A stretch of 64,000 bases of DNA from positions 2,418,001 to 2,482,000 of the forward strand of contig NZ_JAUSZR010000001.1 in the NCBI RefSeq assembly GCF_030817835.1, read 5' to 3'. The number at the start of each line of letters is the position of its first letter. The first letter of the stretch is position 1. Positions 34,431-43,247 of the stretch are shown here, piece by piece. The position numbers and the translations under genes were made by a program. The notes beneath the pieces are model-generated. The model made no database searches. It saw only the letters and a list, made by a program, of their open reading frames with translations, and was not told the origin of the DNA. This stretch comes from Pseudarthrobacter sp. W1I19. GTDB lineage: Bacteria; Actinomycetota; Actinomycetes; Actinomycetales; Micrococcaceae.

Positions 34431-35214
34431 TGTTCGGAGTAGGCACTTCACGAGACGGGGTCGACCGATGTGTGCTGCTCCGGCGGGGCGATGAACCCGT
34501 GCAGCAGGTCCGCGAAGGGGATCTTCATCATCAATCTCCTCATGGACTTCCCGTACGGGTCCCGCGGCGACCTCCACGGCGGCAACGATGCGTTCGATGC
34601 CGCCGGCGGTCCTGATCAGGCCTTGAACGCCCTGGCACCAGCCATCCCGCAATTTTCTTATTGAGCTCATAGGTTCCAAAGCAGATTCGAGGCAGCAGTA
34701 AGACGGAGCCGCAGATCGACACTAACCGCCTGGAAGTCAAAAGTGCTTTGCTGGCACCACCTTGGACGTGTCCAGGCGTAAGAAGAGCTATCGACCGGCA
34801 AGGAGCCGCCCGTGAAAACCAGTCCATTTTCGAACAGCCCAATTCGATTCTAAGCAAGCGGACGTGCCCCCCACAGTGTTGCATGAGGGGTTCCGCTGAG
34901 GATGCATAGGGCAATATTCGGGCCTTAGTTGAAAACCGCACGTTTTCTTCAGAACGGCCCTACGGTTCGGCCCATCAGCGGGCCCGCTATTCGAATCCAT
35001 AGCAACATCACTCTGATCCAAAGCCTGGCCACCGACGCCGAGCTGACGTCTCCCAGAAGGGCGAAGGCTTCCGCTGTGACTCAGCCCGCGTAGTCGCTCC
35101 AAGTGTCCGTGTGGCCTCAGAGGCAGCAGAATTCTTGGTCGAAGTGAACCAGTCTGCCCGGCAGAGAGCTCAAGTGACCAAAATTGATGATTCAGAACGT
35201 CAGGAAGGTGCCTT
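34431..35214. other. gene-free interval after the sigma factor (about 780 bp)
   Basis: No gene with acceptable codon use or ribosome site was found on either strand. Decayed coding fragments may be present but none are identifiable. Confidence 0.3.
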
Positions 35215-36447
35215 ATGGCTACGGTTCCGGTAATCCCTGGCGCGGGACAGGACAGGCGTCTCCGGTTGGCCTTCATATCGTCGGTGATATCGCTGGTGGC
35301 CGGATTTGCGGCGGTCGGTTCTACGATCCCACTGTTCAACCTCTACCGCGCACAGGATGGGTTTACAAACGCTGATATTTCAATGGCGGTCGTCTCCTAC
35401 TCGGCCGCCACACTCATAACACTTTTAGTGCTGGGGCGAGTGTCCGGTCATCTGGGCCGACGGCCAACCTCGATTGCCGGGATGATCCTGCTCTTGCTGG
35501 CTTGTCTGCTACTGCTGGAAGTGCACGACGTCGGTGTCCTGATCTTCTGTCGGGTGCTGATGGGTTTTGGCGCCGGACTCGCCAGTAGCAGCCTAAGTGC
35601 CTACATAATCGACACGGCGCCCGGTCACCCGGCCTGGTTAGCATCGGTTGCCTCCAGCCAGACGATCATGCTCGGCCTGGCCGTCGGTACTGTCGTCTCC
35701 GGTGCCTTGGTCCAGTTCGGACCGTGGCCGCGCCAACTCATCTTCATAGTGGTCATAGCCCTCCTCCTGGTCTCTGTGGCATTGATCGCTATCAGCCCCG
35801 AAACTGTGAATCGGAGGCCAGGTGCCTGGCGGTCATTGAGACCGCGTGTCCATGTGCCCGCACGAGTCGGGGGGCAGCTCCCGAGCGCGGCAGCTATACT
35901 CTTGGCCACGTGGGCAGCCGGAGCCTTCTATCAAGCCTTTGTACCGGCACTGGTAGAAGATCAACTGCATACCAGTAGCGCACTCATCGTCGGAGTGGTG
36001 TTCGCCGCCTATATGGGGTCCAGTGTTTTAGGCGCTCCCCTTAATAGCAGATTTAGCGCCGCAACCGCCCAGCGCATCGGTATGGTTAGTTTCTTTGTTG
36101 GGATGATAGGCGTTGTCGCGGCAATCGCCACGGGCACCCTGATGCTGTTCATCGCTGCGACTCTCGTCGCCGGCGCCTCTCAAGGCGTCGCCATCAGCGC
36201 CACCACCCGCAACCTGCTTCATGGCAGCAACCTGGCCGACAGGGCCCCAACCTTCAGCGTCATTTACCTGCTCAGCTATAGTGGCGCAACAATTCCTGCA
36301 CTCGTTGCAGGACACCTTTCCGATAGTTTCTCAATTCCGCAGATTGCCCTTGGCTACAGCGCATTTGCTTTTGTCGCCACCGTGCTCGCTCTCGTCGTGG
36401 CACGAAACCCCAACTTCGGGCACGAGCGGGAACATCTGCCCAGTTGA
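35215..36447 (+). CDS. MFS transporter
   Basis: The 410-aa protein has 12 predicted hydrophobic helices, with the MFS loop 2-3 motif GRVSGHLGRRPTS (about residues 75-87) and MGFGAGLASSSLSAYI in the TM4-5 region. An AAGGTG site precedes ATG 35215. It belongs to drug/sugar efflux-type MFS proteins; direction and substrate unknown, though efflux of a toxic compound would suit the island. A good intact gene in a decayed neighbourhood. Confidence 0.85.
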   Translation: MATVPVIPGAGQDRRLRLAFISSVISLVAGFAAVGSTIPLFNLYRAQDGFTNADISMAVVSYSAATLITLLVLGRVSGHLGRRPTSIAGMILLLLACLLLLEVHDVGVLIFCRVLMGFGAGLASSSLSAYIIDTAPGHPAWLASVASSQTIMLGLAVGTVVSGALVQFGPWPRQLIFIVVIALLLVSVALIAISPETVNRRPGAWRSLRPRVHVPARVGGQLPSAAAILLATWAAGAFYQAFVPALVEDQLHTSSALIVGVVFAAYMGSSVLGAPLNSRFSAATAQRIGMVSFFVGMIGVVAAIATGTLMLFIAATLVAGASQGVAISATTRNLLHGSNLADRAPTFSVIYLLSYSGATIPALVAGHLSDSFSIPQIALGYSAFAFVATVLALVVARNPNFGHEREHLPS

Positions 36448-36617
36448 GTGTCCACGCAAGGGCGCCATTCAGTGCCGTTGTCCTTCCTCCCGGCGTGCCC
36501 CCGTCGGTTGGGCTGAGGTTCAAGTTTCTTGTTTCAGCCATCAGTACCCTGATACCGGCCCACTGGTCAGCAGTACCGGCACAACGCTTTGCTCCCCCGC
36601 CCTGCCGTATCCGTCTT

Positions 36618-37046
36618 CTAGGACCCCTTACTGTGCTGCAAGAGAGGCACGAACGCAAGGTCGAGCGCGGCGTTGAGAGGTCGAGGATCTTCTGCCAGCT
36701 GACTAAGGGTTCCTCCCCCATGAAGCGCCGCCAGAATCAATAGAGCAGTTTTCCGGGTGTCGGCACGGGCGTTCGTGCCCGCCTCTGGCGAACACGGAAT
36801 ACTACCCCTGGCGCCGCTCTGCAGCAGGCGATCCAACGTTTCGGCGATTAGCTCGCACCACCCGTCAAGGAAATCGACCCGATCACGTCCTCCCCGACGC
36901 TCCCGCAACACCAACGTGTACGACGACTGAGGGTTCATCAGTTCCTCGACGAGGTCTTTTCGCCAGCTGTTAAGCGTCTCACTGTCAGTGACTTCCAACA
37001 GACGCACTCTTTCGAGCGATAAAACCTCAGCGAAACACAGCCTCAT
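36618..37046 (-). CDS. TetR C-terminal (ligand-binding) domain protein without HTH
   Basis: The 142-aa protein contains the C-terminal part of this TetR subfamily: ALLILAALHGGGTLSQLAED and RPLNAALDLAFVPLLQ align with the two full TetR proteins here (GGALLAQITGDITPL). There is no HTH in or directly upstream. ATG 37046 has a strong GGGAGGATGA site and an operator 49 bp upstream, so the short gene could be expressed as is, possibly as a heterodimer partner modulating the full-length regulators. Alternatively it is a truncated remnant. Confidence 0.6.
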   Translation of the reverse strand: MRLCFAEVLSLERVRLLEVTDSETLNSWRKDLVEELMNPQSSYTLVLRERRGGRDRVDFLDGWCELIAETLDRLLQSGARGSIPCSPEAGTNARADTRKTALLILAALHGGGTLSQLAEDPRPLNAALDLAFVPLLQHSKGS

Positions 37047-37094
37047 TCATCCTCCCAGACAGTGGCAGATCGAACACTTATCCCGCCCAAATAG

Positions 37095-37110
37095 TGGACG
37101 ACTTCGTCCT
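37095..37110. promoter_or_regulatory. TetR-type operator (TGGACGA-CT-TCGTCCT)
   Basis: Perfect GGACGA/TCGTCC arms with a 2-bp spacer, matching 21733-21748 at 14 of 16 positions. It lies in front of the HTH-less TetR-domain gene. Confidence 0.7.
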
Positions 37111-37459
37111 TATAGTACCGGCAATAGTGAGAGTTCACCGGCACATCGTGCGTCGCTGGCCGGTCGAACGGACGTAAACGTCCCTTATACCGTGTACTGA
37201 AGTGTTCAATACCCCGGGTCTGCGAGCCCGCCACGATGTTTACGGCACCGGTCAGGTTCGTCGACTGCAAGCGGGCCTGGAAAAGAGGGACTGGCCTATC
37301 TGGATTCGGCTGACAGAACCCGCCTCGCTGAGCCGTATCGGCACACGGGAGATGCCTGCTAGAAACCCTTGCCTATCCAGATTGTTGATGCTGTCAGCGA
37401 TGGTCGAAAAGTGAGCCACTTCGCGGGCGCCGGAATCCAGCAGTCGTGCACCAATTTAT

Positions 37460-37700
37460 GGTTCTACCGCGGATGAAGACAGTCTAGCCAGACGTCCTGT
37501 AGGACTCTGCCAATCTAGGCTCTCCGTGGGCGGCGGTTGGGTTCAGCAGCGATTTGGAGAGGTGTTCTGGGCTGTGGACACTCAAGTGCCCTTCGGGAAG
37601 TACTACCGGAGGCCGCCATTGGTGTTCTCGTTCGAACCGCGCTGCCAGGGACTGGCGGGGTGTGGCCATGCCGCCATCGGGTGCCCGAACTACGGATCAG
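37460..37700 (-). pseudogene. IS30-family transposase C-terminal remnant
   Basis: On the - strand, SPWQRGSNENTNGG, then after a stop and frameshift YFPKGT, VHSPEHLSKSL and finally SLDWQSPTGRLARL, follow the order of the conserved IS30 C-terminus (NENTNG..RQYFPKGTDLS.HS...L.W.TP..RLA). At least one in-frame stop and one frameshift are present. No inverted repeats could be assigned. Confidence 0.65.
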
Positions 37701-37816
37701 GCCGGACCCTCACACACCGTTTTTCTTACAGTCCCGGGACGTATGCGGGCACGTTGCCGACGTCGTTGGCAAGGGCTAAACGAGGCATCCCATGTGGCCG
37801 CTTGCCTTCGCGTTAC

Positions 37817-38146
37817 TCAGTCCCCTTCAGCGATGCTTCTCATCGCTTTCCACCCGTGGGTCACTCCACCGCCGGCACGCAGGGCGGTAGCAACCGTGAC
37901 GGTTTCCGCTATGTCGGCTTTGGAGGCTCCTGCGGTGACGGCGCGCTTGGTGTGATCCTCGATACAGAAGGAGCATTGTGTGGTGAGCGCGACACCTACT
38001 GCGATGAGTTCCCGGACGAGGGGGTCAAGGACGCCGGTCTTCTTGCCGAAAACCGCCTTGTCGAACGCGAAGAACGCGGAGACCATCTCCGGCGCGCTTT
38101 CCTTCAGATCCTTCATGTACTGGGCATCTGCCTGGTGACCATGCAT
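37817..38146 (-). CDS. carboxymuconolactone-decarboxylase-family (AhpD-like) protein
   Basis: The 109-aa protein has the CMD domain with the thiol motif TTQCSFCIEDHTKRAVTAGAS (CxxC-x3-H) and helix LVRELIAVGVAL. The short size (about 110 aa) is that of AhpD-like peroxidases. It is 114 bp downstream of the MFS efflux gene on the same strand, a pairing seen with electrophile-inducible loci. RBS AAAGG precedes ATG 38146. Confidence 0.88.
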   Translation of the reverse strand: MHGHQADAQYMKDLKESAPEMVSAFFAFDKAVFGKKTGVLDPLVRELIAVGVALTTQCSFCIEDHTKRAVTAGASKADIAETVTVATALRAGGGVTHGWKAMRSIAEGD

Positions 38147-38260
38147 GAGTTAGCCTTTCGTTGCGTAGCGGGTACTGCTATTTGCCGGTGTTGTGGGCGG
38201 GCGGTGACCGTAAGGGCGCCCGTGAATGCAGCGGCGGGCCTGCCGACTTTTCGGTTCCTG

Positions 38261-39703
38261 CTAGTGGCTCGGCTCGTGGATTGCAGCCACAGCGGACTTG
38301 TGATCGGCTTGTGCCGTTGCTTTGGAGGGCAGGGTGGTGGCGGCCAGTATTCCTGCTGCTGCGAGCATGCCGGCGACGGTGAGTGCGCTGCCGTACCCGA
38401 TGACCAGTTGAGGGGCCGCTGTTGCGCCGGGTTCGGGCGTCCCGGTGACGGTTGCGGCGATGCCAGCCAGAACCGCCAGTCCCAGGGCCACCCCGATTTG
38501 CTGGGCGGAGTTGAGCAGTGCGGAAGCAATGCCGGCCTCGTGGGATGCCGTGTTGTAGACCGCGGCCTGGGTCAGGGCAATGACGCCGAGGCCGAACCCG
38601 AGGGCGAGGAAGAACATGGCCGGGGCAAGGTGCAGCCAGTAGCTCGTGTCTACCTGGATGAAGGAGAACCAGAAGGCTGCAGCGGCGCTGAGCACAGCGC
38701 CCCCTGCTGCGATGACGCGCGGAGCCACCTTGTTGAGCAGTTTGGGGGCGGCGCCGGCTCCGACGATTATCCCGGCGGCGAAAGGGAGCCAGCCCGCGCC
38801 GGTTTGCAGGGGGCTGTAGTGCTGTACCTGCTGGAGGTAAAGGGTGATCACATAGAAGGTGCCCATCGGGCCGACGGCCAGCAACAGCATGGACGCGTAG
38901 GCGCCGGCGCGGCCGCGGTCCCGGAACAAGCTCAGTGGGACCAGCGGTGTGCTGCTGCGTGCTTGCGTAGCGATGAACGCTGCGAGCAGCACCAGTGCGG
39001 CGCCGAGGAGCCCGAGCCCGATCGGGTCGGTGAAACCATCTTCACCAAAGCGGGTGATGGCATACACCAGGGCAACCATGCCGCTGGTTCCCAGCACTGC
39101 GCCCCTGACGTCAAGGCTGCCCGGGTGACGCTCGGCTTCAACAAGCGTGCGGCTGCCGAGCAGCACCAGGATCCCGATGGGAATGTTGATGAAGAAGACC
39201 CACCGCCAGCCCAGGGTGCCAGTCAACACGCCACCGAGGAGCAGACCGATCACGATCCCGAGTCCCGACATCGCGCCGTACAGCCCGAGGGCGGCGTCCC
39301 GCGTCTTGCGCTCGGCGAAGGTTGTGGCGATCAAGGCCAGGGCATTCGGTGCGACCAGCGCCGCCCCCAGCCCCTGGACGGCCCGGGCGCCTATGAGCGC
39401 CCCGCTGTTCAGGCCGAGACCGCCGACCAGTGACGCAAGCACGAAGATCACCAGGCCCGCCTGCAGGGCACGCCGGCGCCCGTAGAGGTCGCCGATCCGC
39501 CCGCCCAGGAGCAGCAGGGCACCGAACGCAAGGATGTAGGCGTTCACGATCCAGGGCAAATGCACGGCGTCGATCCCGAGTTCCTGCTGGATGCTCGGCA
39601 ACGCGATATTCACGATCGAGTCGTCCAGTACCAGCATCAGCTGCGCGGTGGCTATCACCAGCAGCGGTATCAAATCCCGCCGCTGTCCTGTTTTCTCTGT
39701 CAC
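38261..39703 (-). CDS. DHA2-type MFS multidrug transporter
   Basis: GTG 39703 with AAGGAA gives a 480-aa, 14-helix protein. DHA2 features: LDDSIVNIALPSIQQELG, GGRIGDLYGRRRAL (motif A), RAVQGLGAALVAPNALALI (motif B/C region) and a second-half GVIALTQAAVYNTASHEAGIASALLN. It would export drugs or toxic organics using the proton gradient. It is cotranscribed with the CMD gene. An antisense frame of 635 codons covers it and is a shadow. Confidence 0.92.
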   Translation of the reverse strand: MTEKTGQRRDLIPLLVIATAQLMLVLDDSIVNIALPSIQQELGIDAVHLPWIVNAYILAFGALLLLGGRIGDLYGRRRALQAGLVIFVLASLVGGLGLNSGALIGARAVQGLGAALVAPNALALIATTFAERKTRDAALGLYGAMSGLGIVIGLLLGGVLTGTLGWRWVFFINIPIGILVLLGSRTLVEAERHPGSLDVRGAVLGTSGMVALVYAITRFGEDGFTDPIGLGLLGAALVLLAAFIATQARSSTPLVPLSLFRDRGRAGAYASMLLLAVGPMGTFYVITLYLQQVQHYSPLQTGAGWLPFAAGIIVGAGAAPKLLNKVAPRVIAAGGAVLSAAAAFWFSFIQVDTSYWLHLAPAMFFLALGFGLGVIALTQAAVYNTASHEAGIASALLNSAQQIGVALGLAVLAGIAATVTGTPEPGATAAPQLVIGYGSALTVAGMLAAAGILAATTLPSKATAQADHKSAVAAIHEPSH

Positions 39704-40055
39704 AACATTTCCTTCAAAATTTGGGGAGGCAGCGCGGGGGCCCGCAGTGACTTTCGTCTGCTCGCGCATCCCGCATGGGTGCCGACTCATTAGGTTTGGG
39801 ACAAGCTGCCGCCGCAGCGAAGGGTGCACAGGGCCCCGTTACCGCTTGGCGGTGCTGCCCTGGCCGGAGCCTCGTCCGTCGCCGTGACCGGGGCAGCTTG
39901 TCGGGTTGCAGCACGTCTGTGCCCCACGGCCTGGCCGCTGCCGGGCCACGGGAATTGATGGCCCGGCACGGTGTTTCGGCCCTCAAGTCCTCGAGCAAAA
40001 GGGAGAACGCGATTCCGCACGGTTGGCAACAGGGGAACCGCGGCGTACTACCGGC

Positions 40056-40376
40056 TCAGTTGCTGATAACGGAGTAACCGGCAGAAGTAACGGCCTCACG
40101 GACAGCGACACTGTTGGCTCGACCGCTGACAACCAGACGGGAACGGCCGCCGGGAACGAGCTCAACAGAGGCAGATTCCATGTCCTCAAGTGCCGAGACA
40201 GCCTTCTCAACAGTCTGGACACAGTGCCCGCAGGTTAGACCTTCAACAGTGAACTCAACGCCGTCGGCGGCAACGCGCGAGGAGGAGGGTTCGGATGAGC
40301 AGCAGCCGCACCCCCCAGCCGACCGGGCGAGAGGCAGTTCAGTGCGCTTTTCAGATTCAAACACGCCAGTTTCCAT
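40056..40376 (-). CDS. heavy-metal-associated (HMA, copper chaperone-like) protein
   Basis: The 106-aa protein has an HMA domain, GLTCGHCVQTVEKAVSALED (GMTCxxC-type CxxC) plus EAVTSAGYSV, and an N-terminal Cys-rich GGCGCCSS stretch. It would bind Cu(I). A CsoR-type palindrome (ATACCCC-CTA-GGGGTAT) lies about 100 bp upstream, fitting copper induction. ATG 40391 is a possible earlier start; neither has a well-spaced ribosome site. A copper ATPase gene is not found here. Confidence 0.75.
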   Translation of the reverse strand: METGVFESEKRTELPLARSAGGCGCCSSEPSSSRVAADGVEFTVEGLTCGHCVQTVEKAVSALEDMESASVELVPGGRSRLVVSGRANSVAVREAVTSAGYSVISN

Positions 40377-40474
40377 TCCTTGACGAAGCATCAATGGGTG
40401 CTGGGGTTGACGGCTGTAAGGGCGGGTGCAGGGCACCGGCCGGGACAAACCATGTCGCTGACAACACCCCAAAT

Positions 40475-40491
40475 ATACCCCCTAGGGGTAT
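40475..40491. promoter_or_regulatory. CsoR-type copper operator (ATACCCC-CTA-GGGGTAT)
   Basis: 7-bp arms around a 3-bp centre, the typical CsoR binding site. It sits in front of the HMA-domain gene on the - strand. Confidence 0.75.
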
Positions 40492-40499
40492 GATAGGCA

Positions 40500-41040
40500 A
40501 GTGCGTCCGAACAGAAGCTTGAGGTGCTCCGACGAAGCACTCCTGAATGCTCATGAACGCTTCGCGCTTCGTGGTGTAAGGTCCGTCGCGAAGGTCCGCG
40601 CTCCCCATGACCCAAGGCTATTCCTTAGGCAGCGGCGATTCTCGTCGTTGTTCATCGGCTGTTTGTGAGACGGGGACCACCGAGGTCATTCACTCGGCCT
40701 GTACGTCCAGCTTGGGCACACCCCCCAATCTGACATTCAGACAGGAGCCCCGGAGCCGTTCAGGAGGGGGTGCGATTTTCCTTTTCCTGACGATCGTTGA
40801 GAGAGCTCTTGGACCCCAACCTGACGCTTCCCAATGTTTGGGCCAGATCGTGTTGTCCCTGCTGGCCAAACGTCCCGGGCATGAGATTCCGTTCGGAAGG
40901 CAGGCAAGAAGGCCGCAAATCATCGCGTGACCGATCAGAAGAGCCGCCCCTCAGCTTTGGGGGCAGCAAGGGATAACTGCTGTCAGGTCCGCAACAAAAC
41001 CTGCCAGTACGCCCTATAGTTCCAACGTGTCAAGCTTTGT
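40500..41040. other. decayed interval between the copper operator and tRNA fragment
   Basis: No supported gene. Near 40530-40610 the - strand reads TTKREAFMSIQE, vaguely like the C-terminal end of an IS3 transposase, but this is weak. Confidence 0.25.
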
Positions 41041-41081
41041 AACACTCAGCGGCGAAAAAGCCTCTGACCCGCGGAAACACT

Positions 41082-41103
41082 GTGCCCGAGGTGGGACTCG
41101 AAC
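41082..41103 (-). repeat. 22-nt tRNA 3' end fragment (possible attachment site)
   Basis: On the - strand this reads GTTCGAGTCCCACCTCGGGC plus AC: a T-loop and 3' acceptor strand of a tRNA. The 5' half and the matching T-stem strand are absent (preceding bases do not pair), so it is not a functional tRNA. Integrases leave such a copy at island ends. Confidence 0.6.
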
Positions 41104-41548
41104 TGCCTTCCAGGCCTTGTAAACACCGGGAACCTGCGAGAACACGCGGAATACGAGCCAGTCCAACCCATGTGCGACCCGCTTCGAGGGCGAAAGTGTG
41201 GATATTGTGCACACCTCATTTGCCCCTGAAATGGCTCCCACAGCCCAGGCCGGCGGGCCCGCCCCGGTATGCCTGGGCGGATCAAATGGCTGGTGCCCCA
41301 ACGTCCTCCAGCACTGACCTGTCGAAAAACGGATCTCGCACGTTGCCTCGAAGAACACAGGAACTACTGATGTGCTCGGGTCTTTGGACGTTTCGTAGAT
41401 CTCAGCCGCACTCCCATGCTTCCTGGCAATCGTTCCAACCAGCTCGGTACCGCGAACCCGAACAGTTCGATATTTGTAGCTCACGGTGACCCCTTCGTCG
41501 GCTAGGGCACACCCTACCCCTGAGGGCGCCGCTTCGGTGGGTTGGCTC

Positions 41549-41662
41549 CTATGGCACCAACACCATTAGTGGCGGCGGCTCGGATCGCTCCATCGGCGCC
41601 ATTACGACGTGGTTTTTGAGGCGGAACGGTCCGAGATCAAACGGGTCGAAGATCGAAGGCAC
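41549..41662 (-). pseudogene. truncated Old Yellow Enzyme (NADH:flavin oxidoreductase) N-terminus
   Basis: From GTG 41662 (GGAGA upstream) the protein reads SIFDPFDLGPFRLKNHVVMA and PMERSEPPPL, the start of an OYE-family enzyme, then stops after 37 residues. It is divergent from the HxlR regulator, a common pairing. The body of the enzyme was lost. Confidence 0.6.
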
Positions 41663-41850
41663 TATATCTCTCCAAATTGGGACGAAATTCGCATAACCCT
41701 GCGCCCACCTCTCAACGAAAAGGGCTTGCCCAAGTGCGGGTACAGGGTTCCCACGGTTACCGTGATGGCAAGGCTCGGGGGCTTTAGACTCAGTTGCAAT
41801 CTGCATCTCAGCTACTGGATTGCGTCTTGCAATTTAGCTATCATAAAATT

Positions 41851-42312
41851 ATGCGCAAGCACCTCGGTCCTGATTCCGCATGCTCGGTCGCGCGCAGCCT
41901 TGACCTGCTGGGTGATAAGTGGATGTTGCTGATCGTGCGCGAGGCCTTGGTGTCGGGAACAACCCGTTTTTCTGACTTCAAGGAAGCGCTTGGAATTGCA
42001 CCGAATATCCTCGCAAATCGCCTTGACACGTTGGTTGAGGAAGGCCTTATGGAGCGCCACTCCTACAGAGAACGTGGTGCTCGCGAGAGGAGCGAGTATG
42101 CGCTCACTGAAGCAGGGAAAGCACTAAATGTGGTAATTGCAGGACTCGCCACGTGGGGGCGCGCGAAACGGCCCCGGGAGGGGGGCAACTCCCCCGCGTT
42201 CACCGTTGGCGCAACAGGTGAAATTGCGGAATTGGCTTTTGTTACTGCCGATGGACGACGGGTATCCCCTGAGTGTCTCGTTTCCACTCGCGTTCCTGAC
42301 GTTCCTGAGTAG
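41851..42312 (+). CDS. HxlR/MarR-type regulator
   Basis: The 153-aa protein has the HxlR winged helix: CSVARSLDLLGDKWMLLIVR, RFSDFKEALGIAPNILANRL, ERHSYRERGARERSEYALT, with the Cys-x-R-start typical of HxlR proteins that sense electrophiles through cysteine. It ends in an unusual 45-residue tail. ATG 41851 has no clear ribosome site. It probably controlled the divergent OYE gene, now truncated, so its present target is unclear. Confidence 0.82.
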   Translation: MRKHLGPDSACSVARSLDLLGDKWMLLIVREALVSGTTRFSDFKEALGIAPNILANRLDTLVEEGLMERHSYRERGARERSEYALTEAGKALNVVIAGLATWGRAKRPREGGNSPAFTVGATGEIAELAFVTADGRRVSPECLVSTRVPDVPE

Positions 42313-43247
42313 CGCAATCTCTGAAGGCTCCGGGAAAACTCTACTAGGCGCGTCCTGGCAGCGAGCAGCTTGGATCGGGAATTGTTCGTACTCGATCTAA
42401 GGCACATTCTGTTTGCGGAACTAATACTTCCCGATTTATTTCTTTTCCCTAAGTGACCTATGTCCATAGTCTATTGTTCGCTGCCGTTTTCACTCTTTAC
42501 CCAGAATGGAAGCGACAAGGCTTTTCGTAGAAGGTAAAGCTTGCGATCACTCCTGCGGCGGCAGGTCAGCACTCAACGCCCGGGACCCACTGGCGGTCGA
42601 GCCGCCATGGCCCCGCGCCTTGCCGCCATGAAAGAAGTGGTTAGCAACCATCGCAGCATATGACCTGCCCGCCCCCGCCCTGACAGGAACCCGGCCCTGC
42701 CGACCATGGACCGGTACCGGCTGATCCAGCGCACAGGTTCGCGAGTTCCGCAGTCGTAGGCTAGAGGGCCAAGCGGAGGGCCGGTCATGACAGTCTCGAG
42801 GAGGTGATGAGCAGTTGTCTGCCGGATCAGGGCCAAACCGACGATGTTGATGAGGCCGGATGCTTGGGCTTTGAGGAGACGGTCGATTGAGCCGTGAGGG
42901 CCCGGACCTGCTTTTCCAGTTCCTGGCAGTGCTTCACCAAAAGGCGCAGCGCACGGCCGGTTCGTTCTTCTGAAATGAAGATGGCCGCGGGGGTACTTGG
43001 CGGTCCGTTTACCGCAGTAGCTGCCCGTGCATTCAAACAAAAGACCCGTAGTCGCCGGGAACGGCGGTGCCTTTCAAAAGGCTCTTCAAGACCACCCATT
43101 GTGACAGCACGCTTGTGGATCTGGCGTCGCCGAGCATGCAAGCGTAGCGTCATTGGACAACAAAAGAGGGCGTCGAGCACCGTATGGAATGTAGATCGCC
43201 GGGCGGCTTGGTGCCAATAGTCAAGGTATTCCTTTGGAGGGGCCGAG
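42313..43247. other. gene-poor interval before the second debranching-like gene
   Basis: Several open frames overlap on the - strand (42573-43390), but none has family resemblance. The + strand box GCAAGCGTAGCGTC (about 43137-43150) mirrors the sequence upstream of copy 1 at about 9072. Confidence 0.35.

Noticed and set aside
34146..34679. - strand ORF overlapping the sigma factor
   Set aside because: Antisense shadow with no motifs.
37526..39433. Very long + strand ORF (635 codons)
   Set aside because: It is antisense to the DHA2 transporter and has low-complexity Gly/Glu/His-rich composition, typical of a shadow frame.
40530..40610. Possible IS3 transposase C-terminal remnant
   Set aside because: Only about a dozen residues resemble the family, with no ends or catalytic residues seen.
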